Below the pieces are notes generated by a model, which saw nothing but the letters and a program-made list of their open reading frames with translations, had not been told where the DNA came from and ran no database searches. A DNA stretch of 64,000 nucleotides, taken from the NCBI GenBank assembly GCA_963772955.1, contig CAVYZF010000004.1:124001-188000 (forward strand), written 5' to 3'. Positions 25,204-35,178 of the stretch are shown in pieces; position 1 is the first letter of the stretch, and the number at the start of each line of letters is the position of its first letter. Source of the stretch: Gp6-AA40 sp963772955. GTDB taxonomy: Bacteria > Acidobacteriota > Vicinamibacteria > Vicinamibacterales > UBA2999. The position numbers and the translations under genes are program-made.

Positions 25204-27198
25204 GTGAACGACCTGACGGGCGCATTTCCCGGCCCGAGCGAGATGGCCTCTCGCATGAGGTCGTTCGACTGGTCGACCACCCTACTCGGGCACCCCGACG
25301 CGTGGCCCGCTAGCCTGCGCGTCTCACTCGGCATTTGTCTGGCGTCCATATTCCCCGCCCAGATCCTGTGGGGACGCAATCTGACGCTCTTCTATAACGA
25401 CGCATGTGTCCCGCTCCTCGGACCATCGCGGCATCCGGCCGCCCTGGCACGCTGCGCGCGGGAGACCTGGCAGGAGATCTGGAACATCGTCGGGCCGGCG
25501 ATTGACCGTGCCTTCACCGATGGCACAGCCAGGCGCTCGCAGGACGTGCTGATGTTCTTCGATCGGCAGCTCGCGCAAGAGGAGACCTACGTCACCTTTT
25601 CATTCAGTCCCGTGTTCGGTGAAGGCGGATCGGTGGACGGAATCTTCTGCGCGTGCACGGAGACCACGGAAAAGGTCGTCGGGAATCGACGGCTCGAAAC
25701 GTTGCGAGGGCTCGTTGAGGAGTCCTCGATCAAGCGAAGCCTGGCGGACGCCTGCCTGGCCGCCGGGCACGTGCTTGCGGTCAATCCGAACGACATTCCG
25801 TTTGCCGCGCTGTACGTCCTGAACGATTCCAATCGTCTCGTCCGGATGTACACCACCCCAGTCGACATCGATGGCGAGCGGCGGCTGCCTGACAGCGTCC
25901 CTGTCGATGCGATCGACGCCGGTCCATGGCCGTTCGCATCCGTGGTCGCCACCAGACGACCAGTCGACGTGAACGACGCCGTCATGCTGCCGATTCGAGG
26001 CGGTGCGCTCGAGGAACTCGCTGGCGTGCTCATCGCCGGCGTCAGTGCGCGGCGGCCGCTCGACGGGAGGTATCGCGCCTTTCTCGATCTGGTCGCCGGG
26101 CATGTCGCAGTCGCATTGGCTGATGCCCGGGTTTATCAACGGGAAGAGAAGCGCGCGCGCGACGAGGCTGCGGTGCGTGAGAGCGAAGAATGGTTCCGCC
26201 TCATGGCGAGCTCCGCTCCCGTCACCATCTGGATGACGAACGCTGACAAGGAGTGCACGTACGTCAACCAGGCATGGCTCGACTTCTCCGGGCGGCCGCT
26301 CGAGGCGGCGCTCGGGAAGGGATGGACGGATACCATTCATCCCGACGACGTCGAGCGAAGCTGGGAGGTCTATTCAACGGCCTTCGAACGGCAGCAACCG
26401 TTTCAGATGGAGTATCGCGTGCGCAGGCACGACGGTGAATTCCGCTGGCTGCTCGATACTGGCGTAGCGAGACGGAAGGGCGACGGTTCGTTTGCCGGCT
26501 ACATCGGCTCGGCCGTGGACGTCACCGAGCGCCGGTTTGCGCAGGAGGCACTGTCCACCGTCAGCCAGCGATTGATCGATGCGCAGGAGGAAGAGCGCAG
26601 CCGCCTGGCTCGTGAGCTTCACGACGATATCAGTCAGCGATTGGGGCTGGTGTCTCTTCGCCTCAGCGAATTGTCACAGGCCTCTCGTGAACCGGGGGAA
26701 GGCCTTGAACCGCTACTGTCGATCACCAGTGAAGAAGTCGCGAGCCTGGTGAAGGACGTGCACGACCTCTCCTATCGTCTGCACCCGCCACGGCTGGGAC
26801 TCCTTGGATTGGCAGCCGCGGCCGATGCCTTGTGCGAGGAGTTCTCGAATCCGAGGACGATGGAGGTGCGCTTTCACACCGAAGGAATTCCGAGACGGCT
26901 GCCGTCACGGATTTCGCTCTGCCTGTATCGAGTCCTGCAAGAAGCACTGCAGAATGCCGCAAAGCATAGCGGCGCTCGTCACGTTGACGTCTCGCTCACG
27001 AGTGGCGCGGATGGAATCGAGTTGACGGTCCGTGACGCTGGACAGGGTTTCGATCCCGATCAGGCAGCCAGAACGCGCGGACTGGGCCTGAGCAGCATGA
27101 GGGAACGGATCAAGAGCGTTCACGGGCATATGGCCGTCGACTCCGCGCCGCAGCGTGGCACTGCGATTCGTGCGCGTGTGCCCTACTCCGGCCGCTAG
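25204..27198 (+). CDS. NarL-type sensor histidine kinase with GAF and PAS domains
   Basis: A 664-residue soluble sensor kinase; no transmembrane segment. Residues about 15-150 form a PAS-like N-terminal region, about 160-310 a GAF-like domain, about 325-440 a PAS with PAC (VTIWMTNADKECTYVNQ, GYIGSAVDVTER). HisKA_3 follows with phospho-acceptor His473 in ELHDDISQRLGL, then HATPase_c with N-box LQEALQNAAKHS, G1 DAGQGF and G2 GLGLSSMRERI. This class phosphorylates NarL/LuxR-type regulators. No such regulator is adjacent. It starts with GTG at 25204. Its PAS is very similar to the first PAS of the kinase at 40502. Confidence 0.9.
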   Translation: MNDLTGAFPGPSEMASRMRSFDWSTTLLGHPDAWPASLRVSLGICLASIFPAQILWGRNLTLFYNDACVPLLGPSRHPAALARCARETWQEIWNIVGPAIDRAFTDGTARRSQDVLMFFDRQLAQEETYVTFSFSPVFGEGGSVDGIFCACTETTEKVVGNRRLETLRGLVEESSIKRSLADACLAAGHVLAVNPNDIPFAALYVLNDSNRLVRMYTTPVDIDGERRLPDSVPVDAIDAGPWPFASVVATRRPVDVNDAVMLPIRGGALEELAGVLIAGVSARRPLDGRYRAFLDLVAGHVAVALADARVYQREEKRARDEAAVRESEEWFRLMASSAPVTIWMTNADKECTYVNQAWLDFSGRPLEAALGKGWTDTIHPDDVERSWEVYSTAFERQQPFQMEYRVRRHDGEFRWLLDTGVARRKGDGSFAGYIGSAVDVTERRFAQEALSTVSQRLIDAQEEERSRLARELHDDISQRLGLVSLRLSELSQASREPGEGLEPLLSITSEEVASLVKDVHDLSYRLHPPRLGLLGLAAAADALCEEFSNPRTMEVRFHTEGIPRRLPSRISLCLYRVLQEALQNAAKHSGARHVDVSLTSGADGIELTVRDAGQGFDPDQAARTRGLGLSSMRERIKSVHGHMAVDSAPQRGTAIRARVPYSGR

Positions 27199-27605
27199 TT
27201 CGCCTTCCCCTTCTTGCGAGGCTTGATATATCGGATGCGCGCGCCACGCGTGCGTCGCCCCGGCACGCGATATGAGAGCATCACGATGCCGCTTGCAGGG
27301 AGAACTTTTCGATCGACGAGCTCGAGTTTCGCAGAAGCGCCCGGCGGCAGCAACGGAATCCCGCTGCCAAGCAGCACCGGCATCAGCGCCACTTCCACCG
27401 TGTCCACAAGTCCGGCGTCGAGAAGGGAACGGAAGAGCGCGCCGCCCCCAAAGAGCCAGATGTCTCGTCCCGGCCGCTTCTTCAGCGCCGCAACGACGTC
27501 ACTCGCATCGTCTTTCGTGACGCGTATGCCTTTGGATGTTTTGGGTGACAGGCTGGGGTCAGACCCTTCTCGATTCTGCGCAGGCTTCGGTGATAACACG
27601 TCCAA
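27195..27605 (-). pseudogene. 5'-truncated RibD_C/dihydrofolate-reductase-like protein
   Basis: Only the C-terminal part of a RibD C-terminal family protein is recognisable: VVAALKKRPGRDIWLFGGGALFRSLLDAGLVDTVEVALMPVLLGSGIPLLPP. The family's usual N-terminal half (the start with its SLDG motif and the substrate-binding strand) is missing. The residues before GIRVTKDD read like translated non-coding DNA, and they include the element at 27556. The frame stays open upstream without a usable start. Probably a decayed gene. It overlaps the sensor-kinase stop by four bases. Confidence 0.65.
27556..27566. repeat. GGGTCAGACCC palindrome at the truncation junction
   Basis: An 11-base perfect inverted repeat (GGGTC-A-GACCC) flanked by purine/pyrimidine runs, placed where homology in the truncated RibD-like gene begins to fail. 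It could be part of a small mobile repeat. Confidence 0.35.
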
Positions 27606-27678
27606 GGGACGCTCACCACGTACTGCGTCCCAAACTTGATCTGTCTTCGGAATGGAGCTACTGACGGAATCGGCCGAC

Positions 27679-27978
27679 CTAGGCGGCCTTGCCGACGATG
27701 ATGTCCTTCATCGCGTCGAGCAGTTGAGCGCGTGTGGCGTCGGCGGGAAGGTTCAGCGTTGCGCTCAGCGCGTAAAGCTCGAAGACGTAGTGATGATATC
27801 GAGGTCCAGCAGGAGCGCCAGGTCCGAAATAAGTCCCGCGGCCCACGCCCGCGGTTCCGATAACCGAGCCTTCAGGCAGACTTCCTTCAGGGATCCCACC
27901 TGCCTTGGCGGGAATGTTCCAGGCGAGCCAGTGGAGGACACCGCCGGGACCGTTCGCCGCAACATCGAGATCCTGCAA
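27679..27978 (-). pseudogene. 5'-truncated YbhB/YbcL phosphatidylethanolamine-binding (PEBP) protein
   Basis: The 99 codons from a TTG correspond to the middle and end of a PEBP-family protein: QDLDVAANGPGGVLHWLAWNIPA, RGTYFGPGAPAGPRYHHYVFELYAL and LLDAMKDIIVGKA. The first about 60 residues, including the SPPLSW region, are missing and a stop lies two codons upstream. The DNA to 28111 has no matching code; it contains two AT-rich palindromic bits (GTCAATTTTGACC). With the adjacent truncated gene it marks a deletion or insertion scar. Confidence 0.7.
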
Positions 27979-28111
27979 GACTTTTCATCAGCATTTGCTC
28001 TCAGCCTCGCATGTTCGCGCGTGGATCGTGCCGCGACTCATCAGTGCGGTCAATTTTGACCGGGATAATTTCGCTTGGCGGCCGGGCGCCGGAAACGTTC
28101 GAATTGGCGGC

Positions 28112-30892
28112 CTATCTCATCGTCTCGAGGTACTTGTCCACCAGCGTCCGGTTTGGCCCTTGATACGACCCTGCATACTTTTGAACCTTGTCCCGGTCGA
28201 TGCTCGAAAGGATCTGGCCGCCACGGACTACTTCGTACTGCGACAGGATGGCGGCGAAGAGCATGTCCTGATCGTCCGGATGACGGAGCAAGTACGTGTC
28301 GAGCACCGATAGCGCCTCGGCGTGGCGATTCGTCATGCCATAGGCCATCGCCAGCCGCCGAGCGATCTCGTCCTGCATGGGATCGCGATCGTAGGCAGGC
28401 CTCAGGATGTCGACCGCCGATTGCGACTGGCCAATACGCAGGCGCGCGTCGGCTGCCACTGTGTACGCCACAGGCGGACGCGGATCCTTGCCGAGCGCCA
28501 ACTGCCAGACACCTGCCGCGTCCTGATCGCGACCGACGGACGCATAGCACGCGCCCAGAAAGAAGGCGGCCGGGAAGAACTCGCGTCGCGGTCCTGCCGC
28601 CGCCTGGAGTTGCGCGGCCGCCTCATCGAGCTCACCTTTCGAGAACAGATCGACGCCGCTCCAGAACGCGCCGACGATCAGGTCACCGTTGTTGAATGCT
28701 TCACGCGCCGCAGCGTCGTAACGGCCAGCTCTCGCCTCGACCAGCGCGGTCTTGAGATCGGGCGAGTGCCGCTCGACCATGACCAGCATCGCATCCAGGA
28801 GATTTCGTTCGAGCGCGATCGCCGGATCGAACTTTGGGATCGAAGGGGTCACCGGCGACGGCGCTACGGCGATCGCCGCCGCTGGTGCCGCGTTCGCCCC
28901 GGCCTCGCGCTCCAGGACGAAGGGCCGGACGAGCACGCCGACGGCCTTCCCGTCTCGTGCGATTTTTGCCCGCGCCACGTATCGTCCCGGAGGGAGCGCC
29001 TGTGCCGGCACGACACCCGTTGCCACCCGCCATGTCGTCTGCCTGCCGGGTACGACAGACGCGTCAAGCGACATCAGCGCAGGCGCATCCTCGTTGTCGG
29101 CGATCTCGAACGCGACGGTCGTGCCCTTCCATGTCGCCTCGGCCGTTGAATACAGTTCGAGGTAGGCAGCCACTCCGTCGGTCCTGATGTACGGCTCAAC
29201 CTGAATTGCGACACCCTTCCCTTGCGCGGGTACCGGACCGACGACCAGGTCCCCCAGCGCGAACGACTCGCCAGCCATCTTCCAGGCGCTGACGTCGCGA
29301 ACGATGCTGCCGCGGCGCCCCTCCTCGTCGATCGCGGCGAAGCGCAGCGAGTAGTTCCCCGGGTCCACGACAACGCCGCCAACGAATCTCAGTGGCTCGT
29401 TGGGACTACTCGATCCGGGCGACAGAGTCAGTCGGTCGAGGAACGACGCGGCGACCTGGCCCTCGGTGTTCATCACGATGAACCCGACGTTATATTCGCC
29501 TTGCCTGGCACCGGCTTCACCGACCTGCGCCGCCACGACGAGTCGCACTTTCCCGCTCTCGGGATCCTGCTGCGCGAACGTCGTCGCGATGAGCGGAAGA
29601 CCAGACACGGCGAACGGCGACGACAGGGTCTCTCGCAACGCTGCATCGGGTTTCTCGCGCGCGCGGCCCGCAAGGCGTGCCGGTGACAGCACGAACGCCT
29701 GGCGCGACCTGATGGTGACGTCGCGCCGACGGACATCGACGTCGATCCGGTGGCGATCGCCCGCACTGTCACTCGGTTGCTGCTCCACGCCAAGGATGTA
29801 GTACGCGGAGATCTCGGACGCGAGACGCTCGAAGACCGGCTCACCTGAGCCGGCGATGCGGAACAGGCTCCCGCGCGACATCGCCGCGATCCCTTCCAGG
29901 CTCTGAACGTTGAGCCGCCGATCCTGAGCCTCGTTCGGCTGCCGAAGCCTGGCCGTCACGTCTGCCTTACGCAAGTCGACAACCATGACATTGATCGACG
30001 TGCGCGCCTCCCCGGCCAGTGTGACAATCGACCGCTGTTCGAGCTCGTCGGCCAGAAACCCCTCGGAGAGAAGAATCATCAGCTTTGGGCCTTCGACCTT
30101 CGCCAACTGCTCGAGCACTTGTTCCAGTCCGCGTCGCGATATTTCGGATTCGTCCTGTGCCTCCTGGAGCACCTCCATGGATTCCAGGTCAATCTCCCGG
30201 GTACACCGGGCGTTGTCGCGCTCATCTCTCGACGCCTGGCATTCGCGGGCCACGACATCAGTGAACACGCGCGTATCCCCCCGGTCCTGGATCGCGATCG
30301 CCTCCGACACGCTGATGGCGTGACGTCGCGTCGTGGATCGTGGCGCGTGCCCGACGAGGCGCTCCAGCGCGCGACGAAGGCGCACTTTGTCGTTCGTAAA
30401 GTCCACACGCACGCCGGGCTCCGGAAAGGCGACGAGCGCGACCTGATCGAGAGGAGTGAGGCGATTGATAAAGGCGGACGCTGCGTCGAGAACTGGACGG
30501 AGCGTCCCTGGCCCGATGCGCACCTGATCGATCGCCAGCACGATCCTCCGTCCCTTCGGCGGCGTGAGGTTGCTCGAGTAGAAACTCTCCGTCTTGTCGA
30601 CGCGTGCCTTTCGCGCGGCCTCAGCGTCGACCTTGACGAGATCCGCGGAGACCACACGCCGTGCCGTGCCGTCGATCTTCACGACGAAGTCGGGTGCAAG
30701 AAGGTCGTCGACGGGCCGACCGTTTCGATCGACAACCGAGACGTCCACAGCGACGAGATCGATACCCGTACGGAAGCTCGGGCCTTGAATGGGCTCGGCC
30801 GTTTGAGAGGGCTGCGTCGGTGGTCGTTCCTGCGCCGCGACAACTGCGAGCGCCGTCACGACGCACGAGACGACGGCGACTAGATTCCTCAT
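28112..30892 (-). CDS. Secreted VWFA-domain protein with C-terminal TPR
   Basis: A 926-residue exported protein. Signal peptide (VAVVSCVVTALAVVAAQ), then the acidobacterial VWFA-family start (FRTGIDLVAVDVSVVDRNGRPVDDLLAPDFVVKIDGTARRV). The von Willebrand A domain covers about 115-360 (RRIVLAIDQVRI, LTPLDQVALVAF, LMILLSEGFLAD, INVMVVDLRKA), but the usual MIDAS DxSxS is replaced by DQVRIG, so metal binding is doubtful. A beta-sandwich middle part follows (about 400-650) and the last about 200 residues are TPR-like (FFLGACYASVGRDQDAAGVWQLAL, ARRLAMAYGMTNRHAEALSVLD). Divergent from another such locus. ATG 30892 has GGAG five bases upstream. Confidence 0.75.
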   Translation of the reverse strand: MRNLVAVVSCVVTALAVVAAQERPPTQPSQTAEPIQGPSFRTGIDLVAVDVSVVDRNGRPVDDLLAPDFVVKIDGTARRVVSADLVKVDAEAARKARVDKTESFYSSNLTPPKGRRIVLAIDQVRIGPGTLRPVLDAASAFINRLTPLDQVALVAFPEPGVRVDFTNDKVRLRRALERLVGHAPRSTTRRHAISVSEAIAIQDRGDTRVFTDVVARECQASRDERDNARCTREIDLESMEVLQEAQDESEISRRGLEQVLEQLAKVEGPKLMILLSEGFLADELEQRSIVTLAGEARTSINVMVVDLRKADVTARLRQPNEAQDRRLNVQSLEGIAAMSRGSLFRIAGSGEPVFERLASEISAYYILGVEQQPSDSAGDRHRIDVDVRRRDVTIRSRQAFVLSPARLAGRAREKPDAALRETLSSPFAVSGLPLIATTFAQQDPESGKVRLVVAAQVGEAGARQGEYNVGFIVMNTEGQVAASFLDRLTLSPGSSSPNEPLRFVGGVVVDPGNYSLRFAAIDEEGRRGSIVRDVSAWKMAGESFALGDLVVGPVPAQGKGVAIQVEPYIRTDGVAAYLELYSTAEATWKGTTVAFEIADNEDAPALMSLDASVVPGRQTTWRVATGVVPAQALPPGRYVARAKIARDGKAVGVLVRPFVLEREAGANAAPAAAIAVAPSPVTPSIPKFDPAIALERNLLDAMLVMVERHSPDLKTALVEARAGRYDAAAREAFNNGDLIVGAFWSGVDLFSKGELDEAAAQLQAAAGPRREFFPAAFFLGACYASVGRDQDAAGVWQLALGKDPRPPVAYTVAADARLRIGQSQSAVDILRPAYDRDPMQDEIARRLAMAYGMTNRHAEALSVLDTYLLRHPDDQDMLFAAILSQYEVVRGGQILSSIDRDKVQKYAGSYQGPNRTLVDKYLETMR

Positions 30893-30973
30893 GAACACTC
30901 CAGCCTAGGCATAGTAGCCCCACCTGCGCCCGACGGGTAGGTCCTGTAGAATTCAGACTCTTCGTTGGGGTAC

Positions 30974-33900
30974 ATGCGGCTACTTGGGTTCGTGGTCGTC
31001 GGCGTCTTTGCCACTGCGCCTGTCTCCGCGCAATCAGGATGGTTCGAGCTGCCGGTGCCAACGGCCGCGTTGACCCGGATCGACGTCAGTCTGGATGCGG
31101 GCCGCACACTTGCGGCGCCACGCGCGATCCGCGTGCTGCACACGAACCCTCGTGAAGGCGAACTCTCGGGGCCCGTCGCTGAATTCGAGCAACTCCTGAC
31201 GGACCTGGACGCGGTCGAAAAGGAGTCGCAGCGAGCGGGCGCTCGAGGTCTGCGCCTCGAGATGGCGAAGAACTCGGCGGAACGGGATGTCTTCAAGGGC
31301 GCGGTCGAGTCGATGGGCCTTCGTCTCCGTGAACGCCGCGGCGTGTACTCCGTTGAGCTCAATCAGGACGGCGATGCTGTGAGACTGCGGAAGCGGCTCG
31401 AAGCGGCAGGCATCGACGCGGAAGCGATCGAGAAGACGCTGAATAGCGGAGAGACGATCACACCATCACCGGCGTTCACGATCCTGCCGTCGCCGCTGCC
31501 GCACGATGCGTGGGAGGCCGCGATCTTCGAGCGGCCGATCCCGCCGCGCTCACTCTTCAGCGCCATCGTGCGCGATCGGCGAGCCTCGCTGCTCTTTTAC
31601 GGCCTTCTGTCGATGTCGCCTGCGACCAGGGCCTACCTTGCGAAGGATCGACAGCTCCTGCGTCGTCTCTATCGAGACGTGCCTGGTCCGGTAGCGGCAT
31701 TTGGCAGTTCGGTCCGCGTAGGCGAAGACGGTCGCCTCGTCGTCCCGGGAGGCGCCGATGCGGTGGAACTGTGGGAAGCGCTGGCAGACGAGCGGTTGGA
31801 GCGGACCGACCAGTTTACGCACGCCATCTTCAGTCGAAGCGACGGCCGCCTCGCGTACTTGTTCGACACGGTGTCCCACCTCGACGCGCCGCATCAACGA
31901 TTCGCTCTCGGCATGTGGATCAAAGATCGCGGTATACGGCTCGAACGCTTTCGAGCGCTGTATCGCGCGTTCGCTGACATCGATCCAGCATGGAAGACGC
32001 TCGAGCGACCATTTGCAAGACCCTTGAACGATCCGGCAACGATGCTTGCCCTTGTGGCAGTCGGGGCACAGGGCGAGCCAGCGGCGCCGGCCTACCGTCG
32101 CTTCTGGGACCGCGCGCTCACCGGTATCGATGTGCCCAGCGCGGGGACGCGCGAGTTGAGGGATGTCTTCGAGGACGGAGTCGTCGACGCCGCGTGGCTC
32201 GCTGAACACGTGCTGCTGGGACTCTCCCCTGAACGGCAGGCGCGCCTCGGATGCTTCGCGTTCGGCCAACGGGTCTTTGGTTCGGCGCCAGCGGACGAAC
32301 TCGAAGACGCGCTGGTCGCAATCCGTGCGTGCGCGAGATTCCCCGCGCTCGTGATGACGCTCGACCGCTCGGGGGTGCGCCGGCCAGCCACATACGCCCT
32401 GGCGGCGCGACGGGCTCGCGCGATCGAGGATGCCGGAGATCCCGCGCAGGCTGTCCCTGTGCTCGCGCAGTTTCAAGGCACGCTGCTTCTGCTCGAGCGC
32501 ATGTCGCGCACCGGGGCGATTCCGTTGTCAGGAATTGACGCCCTCGTCTCGTCGCTCTGCCTGCTGGAGACGAGTAGCGGCCGCTACGACGGGGCGCTCG
32601 CCGCCTGGATCGAAACGACATTGGTCCCCGCGCTGCCGCCGCCATCCGGTGATCCCAGCCGTCCCCTCGAAACGAGTCTCCTTCGAGCTCTCGCGGACAC
32701 GGCGGAGGCGAGCGCTCCCTTCGAATGGGAAGGTACGCGGTACGTCACCGACGTCACGGGCGCATCACTGCGCGATCTCGTCGCCATCAGGGCGAAGCAA
32801 GGTGGTAACAGCCTTGATGCGCTGGTGACACTGACGCGTGCGCTGACTCCGTTGCAGCAGGACGGCCTTACGCTCGACGCGCTGAAGACGCATACACCCT
32901 CTCTCAAGGCGGCAGCCGACCGCCTGGTCGCTGCACGCGCCTGGCCTGATCTTCCGGACGATGTCCCCGACGTAAAGAAGATCGTCGATCGTGCCGTACG
33001 AGATCTCAGCAAGATCACAAAACCCAGGGACGCCTCGAAGGCTCCGCGCATCGTTGCGCCGCTCATCGCGCTCCGGGACTATCTGCTCGGCGAGACACTC
33101 GTGGCGTTGGCCTACGCTCCCTACCTGGGGGATCCGCGCGAGCTGCTTGGCCCAGAGACCGACCTGTCTCATCGCCATGACTTCGGACTGAAATCGAAAC
33201 CCGGCGCGCCCGCCGTGGAGCGCCGGGCGTGGCAACGGCCCGGCATGGAGAAATCCGAGAGCGCCGGACTCGCAGTAGCCGGTTCGTTGTTCGGGCTGGA
33301 CCTGACGCTGTCGACGAAGCGCCTTCGAAGAATCGCGTTGGACGGACTCCCCCATCCTCCCCGTTTGAGCTCGAACGACAGCTCCGCTTTCGTCGACGTC
33401 CTGGCCCTCATGACGCCACGAAGCCTCACGAGTGAGGACCTGTCATCGATCGAACGCGCGATCACGAGTGGACGCGAGCAGGTGCAGGCCGCAACCAATG
33501 CAGCCTCGCTCGATCGGCTGGCTTCACGCGTGTCGATGAGCGAGAGCCGTCGGCAACTTGTCGCCTGGACGCTGCAACAGGAGCCCGCACGTGTGCCAGC
33601 GATCTTCTCGACGGCCGAGATGTTCTGGCTCGGATTGAACGATCGCCCGTTCGAGCGACTGGATTCCTGGGGCACGTCGTTCGAGCCGCAGTCAGGCTGC
33701 TATTGCCTGCGCTTTCCAGCGATCGGAACATGGGATCGTGTCGCTGGGCGTCTCGGAGGCCGACTGCTGGGCGCCTCCGTGCCGGACCTGACGCTACGCG
33801 TGGCCGAGCACCTGGCCGCGTTGAAAGTTCCGGTCGCGCTATTTCCCGGCGTGATGGCGATGGCCACTCAGGATTTCATCGATGGTGCGCCACCCATCTA

Positions 33901-34027
33901 CGATGACGACTGGCTGGGTATCGTGGGCTATGCCGCTCAGGTCTCACGCGAGACGGTTCAGGACTATGTCGCCGCGCTCGTCGCGGCAGGGCCCGTGCGG
34001 CTCGCGACACGGGAGGCACAGAGGTGA
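30974..34027 (+). CDS. Large secreted protein of unknown function
   Basis: A 1017-residue exported protein with a signal peptide (GFVVVGVFATAPVSAQ). No catalytic motif or known domain could be assigned. It is predicted helical and rich in Ala, Arg, Leu and Asp: recurrent Arg-rich helices such as RLERFRALYRAFADIDPAW and LYRDVPG suggest a solenoid. Its GTG-starting neighbour overlaps its stop, so the two are translationally coupled and probably form one functional unit with a VWFA protein. The ATG at 30965 is an alternative start. Confidence 0.6.
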   Translation: MRLLGFVVVGVFATAPVSAQSGWFELPVPTAALTRIDVSLDAGRTLAAPRAIRVLHTNPREGELSGPVAEFEQLLTDLDAVEKESQRAGARGLRLEMAKNSAERDVFKGAVESMGLRLRERRGVYSVELNQDGDAVRLRKRLEAAGIDAEAIEKTLNSGETITPSPAFTILPSPLPHDAWEAAIFERPIPPRSLFSAIVRDRRASLLFYGLLSMSPATRAYLAKDRQLLRRLYRDVPGPVAAFGSSVRVGEDGRLVVPGGADAVELWEALADERLERTDQFTHAIFSRSDGRLAYLFDTVSHLDAPHQRFALGMWIKDRGIRLERFRALYRAFADIDPAWKTLERPFARPLNDPATMLALVAVGAQGEPAAPAYRRFWDRALTGIDVPSAGTRELRDVFEDGVVDAAWLAEHVLLGLSPERQARLGCFAFGQRVFGSAPADELEDALVAIRACARFPALVMTLDRSGVRRPATYALAARRARAIEDAGDPAQAVPVLAQFQGTLLLLERMSRTGAIPLSGIDALVSSLCLLETSSGRYDGALAAWIETTLVPALPPPSGDPSRPLETSLLRALADTAEASAPFEWEGTRYVTDVTGASLRDLVAIRAKQGGNSLDALVTLTRALTPLQQDGLTLDALKTHTPSLKAAADRLVAARAWPDLPDDVPDVKKIVDRAVRDLSKITKPRDASKAPRIVAPLIALRDYLLGETLVALAYAPYLGDPRELLGPETDLSHRHDFGLKSKPGAPAVERRAWQRPGMEKSESAGLAVAGSLFGLDLTLSTKRLRRIALDGLPHPPRLSSNDSSAFVDVLALMTPRSLTSEDLSSIERAITSGREQVQAATNAASLDRLASRVSMSESRRQLVAWTLQQEPARVPAIFSTAEMFWLGLNDRPFERLDSWGTSFEPQSGCYCLRFPAIGTWDRVAGRLGGRLLGASVPDLTLRVAEHLAALKVPVALFPGVMAMATQDFIDGAPPIYDDDWLGIVGYAAQVSRETVQDYVAALVAAGPVRLATREAQR

Positions 34028-35172
34028 GGCGTCAACTGTTCGCTGCGGTGCTCTGCATACTGGCCGCCGTGTTGTACGGTCGGGCGCAGTCGACCCCGAC
34101 GCTGCGTTTCGCCTCGCCAACCGAAGACACGTACGTGAGCGGTGCCGCAATCCTCAGGGTCGTCATCGGCGGCGAAGGGGGGGCGGCGCTCGTCGAGGAC
34201 GTGACGTTCTTTGCCGACGGGCGTCAGGTGTGCGTCGTCCCCGCAACGACCCCGCAGTGCAAGTGGGACGCCGGACCTGAGCTCACCACCCATGCGATTC
34301 GAGCTGTCGCGCGGCTGAAGAACGGCGGCCGCCTGGTCGCCAACGTGCGCACGAAAGATGCGGGGTATGTCGAGGCAGTGTCGGTGGACGTCGTGCTCGC
34401 CAACGCCGTCGTCACCGACAGCGGCCGTTTCGTCAAGGGACTCACGCGCGACGATTTCAAGGTCTTCGACGACGACAAGGAACGTCCGGTGACCAGCTTT
34501 CAATCGGACGAGGCCCCTCTAGAAGTGGTGCTGGCGCTTGACGTGAGCGCGAGCATGAGCACCGCGCTGGCCGATGTGAAGGAGGCTGCCCAGGGGTTCC
34601 TTCGCGCGCTCAGGCCACAGGATCGCGTGACCCTTGTCGCCTTCAACAATGCCCTGTTCACGCTGTCGCGCGGCGTGCCTGGCACCGAGGCACTGCCGGC
34701 TCTGAATAAGTTGACGGCGTGGGGATCGACAGCGCTCTACGACGTCATCGTGCGATCGCTCCAACTGCTGTCGCGGCAGCCGGGCAAGCATGCGCTCGTC
34801 ATCTTCAGCGACGGCGACGACAGCTCCAGTCAGGCCACACTCGAACGGGTCCAGAAGCTTGTTGCCGACAGCGACGCCATGCTGATGGCGGTGGGATTGG
34901 GCCGCGGTTCTACGGTGGACGAGCTGAAAGAGAAACTGGAGTCGCTGGCTGATGCCAGCGGCGGCCGCGTGTTGTTCGCCGAGAAGAGTGATGACTTGAG
35001 CGAGTCGTTCGCGAAGGTCGTTGAAGATTTGATCAACCAATACACACTGGGCTTCGAGCCTGCACGCGACGGGCGCGACCATCAGATTCGAGTGCAGGTG
35101 CCACGACGTGGAGTCAGAGTGCGGGCCCGGCGCGTGTACACCGCCCCATCTGAACTGCCGGCCACGAAGTAG
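34024..35172 (+). CDS. Secreted VWFA-domain protein
   Basis: A 382-residue exported protein. Signal peptide (FAAVLCILAAVLYGRAQ), an Ig-like domain at about 25-110 (TFFADGRQVCVVP, THAIRAVARLKNG), the linker DSGRFVKGLTRDDFKVFDDDKERPVTSFQSDEAPLEV and a VWFA domain at about 170-365 with an intact MIDAS: DVSAS, then GSTAL and SDGDDSSS. It probably binds a protein partner through a divalent metal. The GTG start overlaps the preceding stop (GTGA), indicating coupling to the 1017-residue protein. Confidence 0.8.
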   Translation: MRRQLFAAVLCILAAVLYGRAQSTPTLRFASPTEDTYVSGAAILRVVIGGEGGAALVEDVTFFADGRQVCVVPATTPQCKWDAGPELTTHAIRAVARLKNGGRLVANVRTKDAGYVEAVSVDVVLANAVVTDSGRFVKGLTRDDFKVFDDDKERPVTSFQSDEAPLEVVLALDVSASMSTALADVKEAAQGFLRALRPQDRVTLVAFNNALFTLSRGVPGTEALPALNKLTAWGSTALYDVIVRSLQLLSRQPGKHALVIFSDGDDSSSQATLERVQKLVADSDAMLMAVGLGRGSTVDELKEKLESLADASGGRVLFAEKSDDLSESFAKVVEDLINQYTLGFEPARDGRDHQIRVQVPRRGVRVRARRVYTAPSELPATK

Positions 35173-35178
35173 TCGTCG

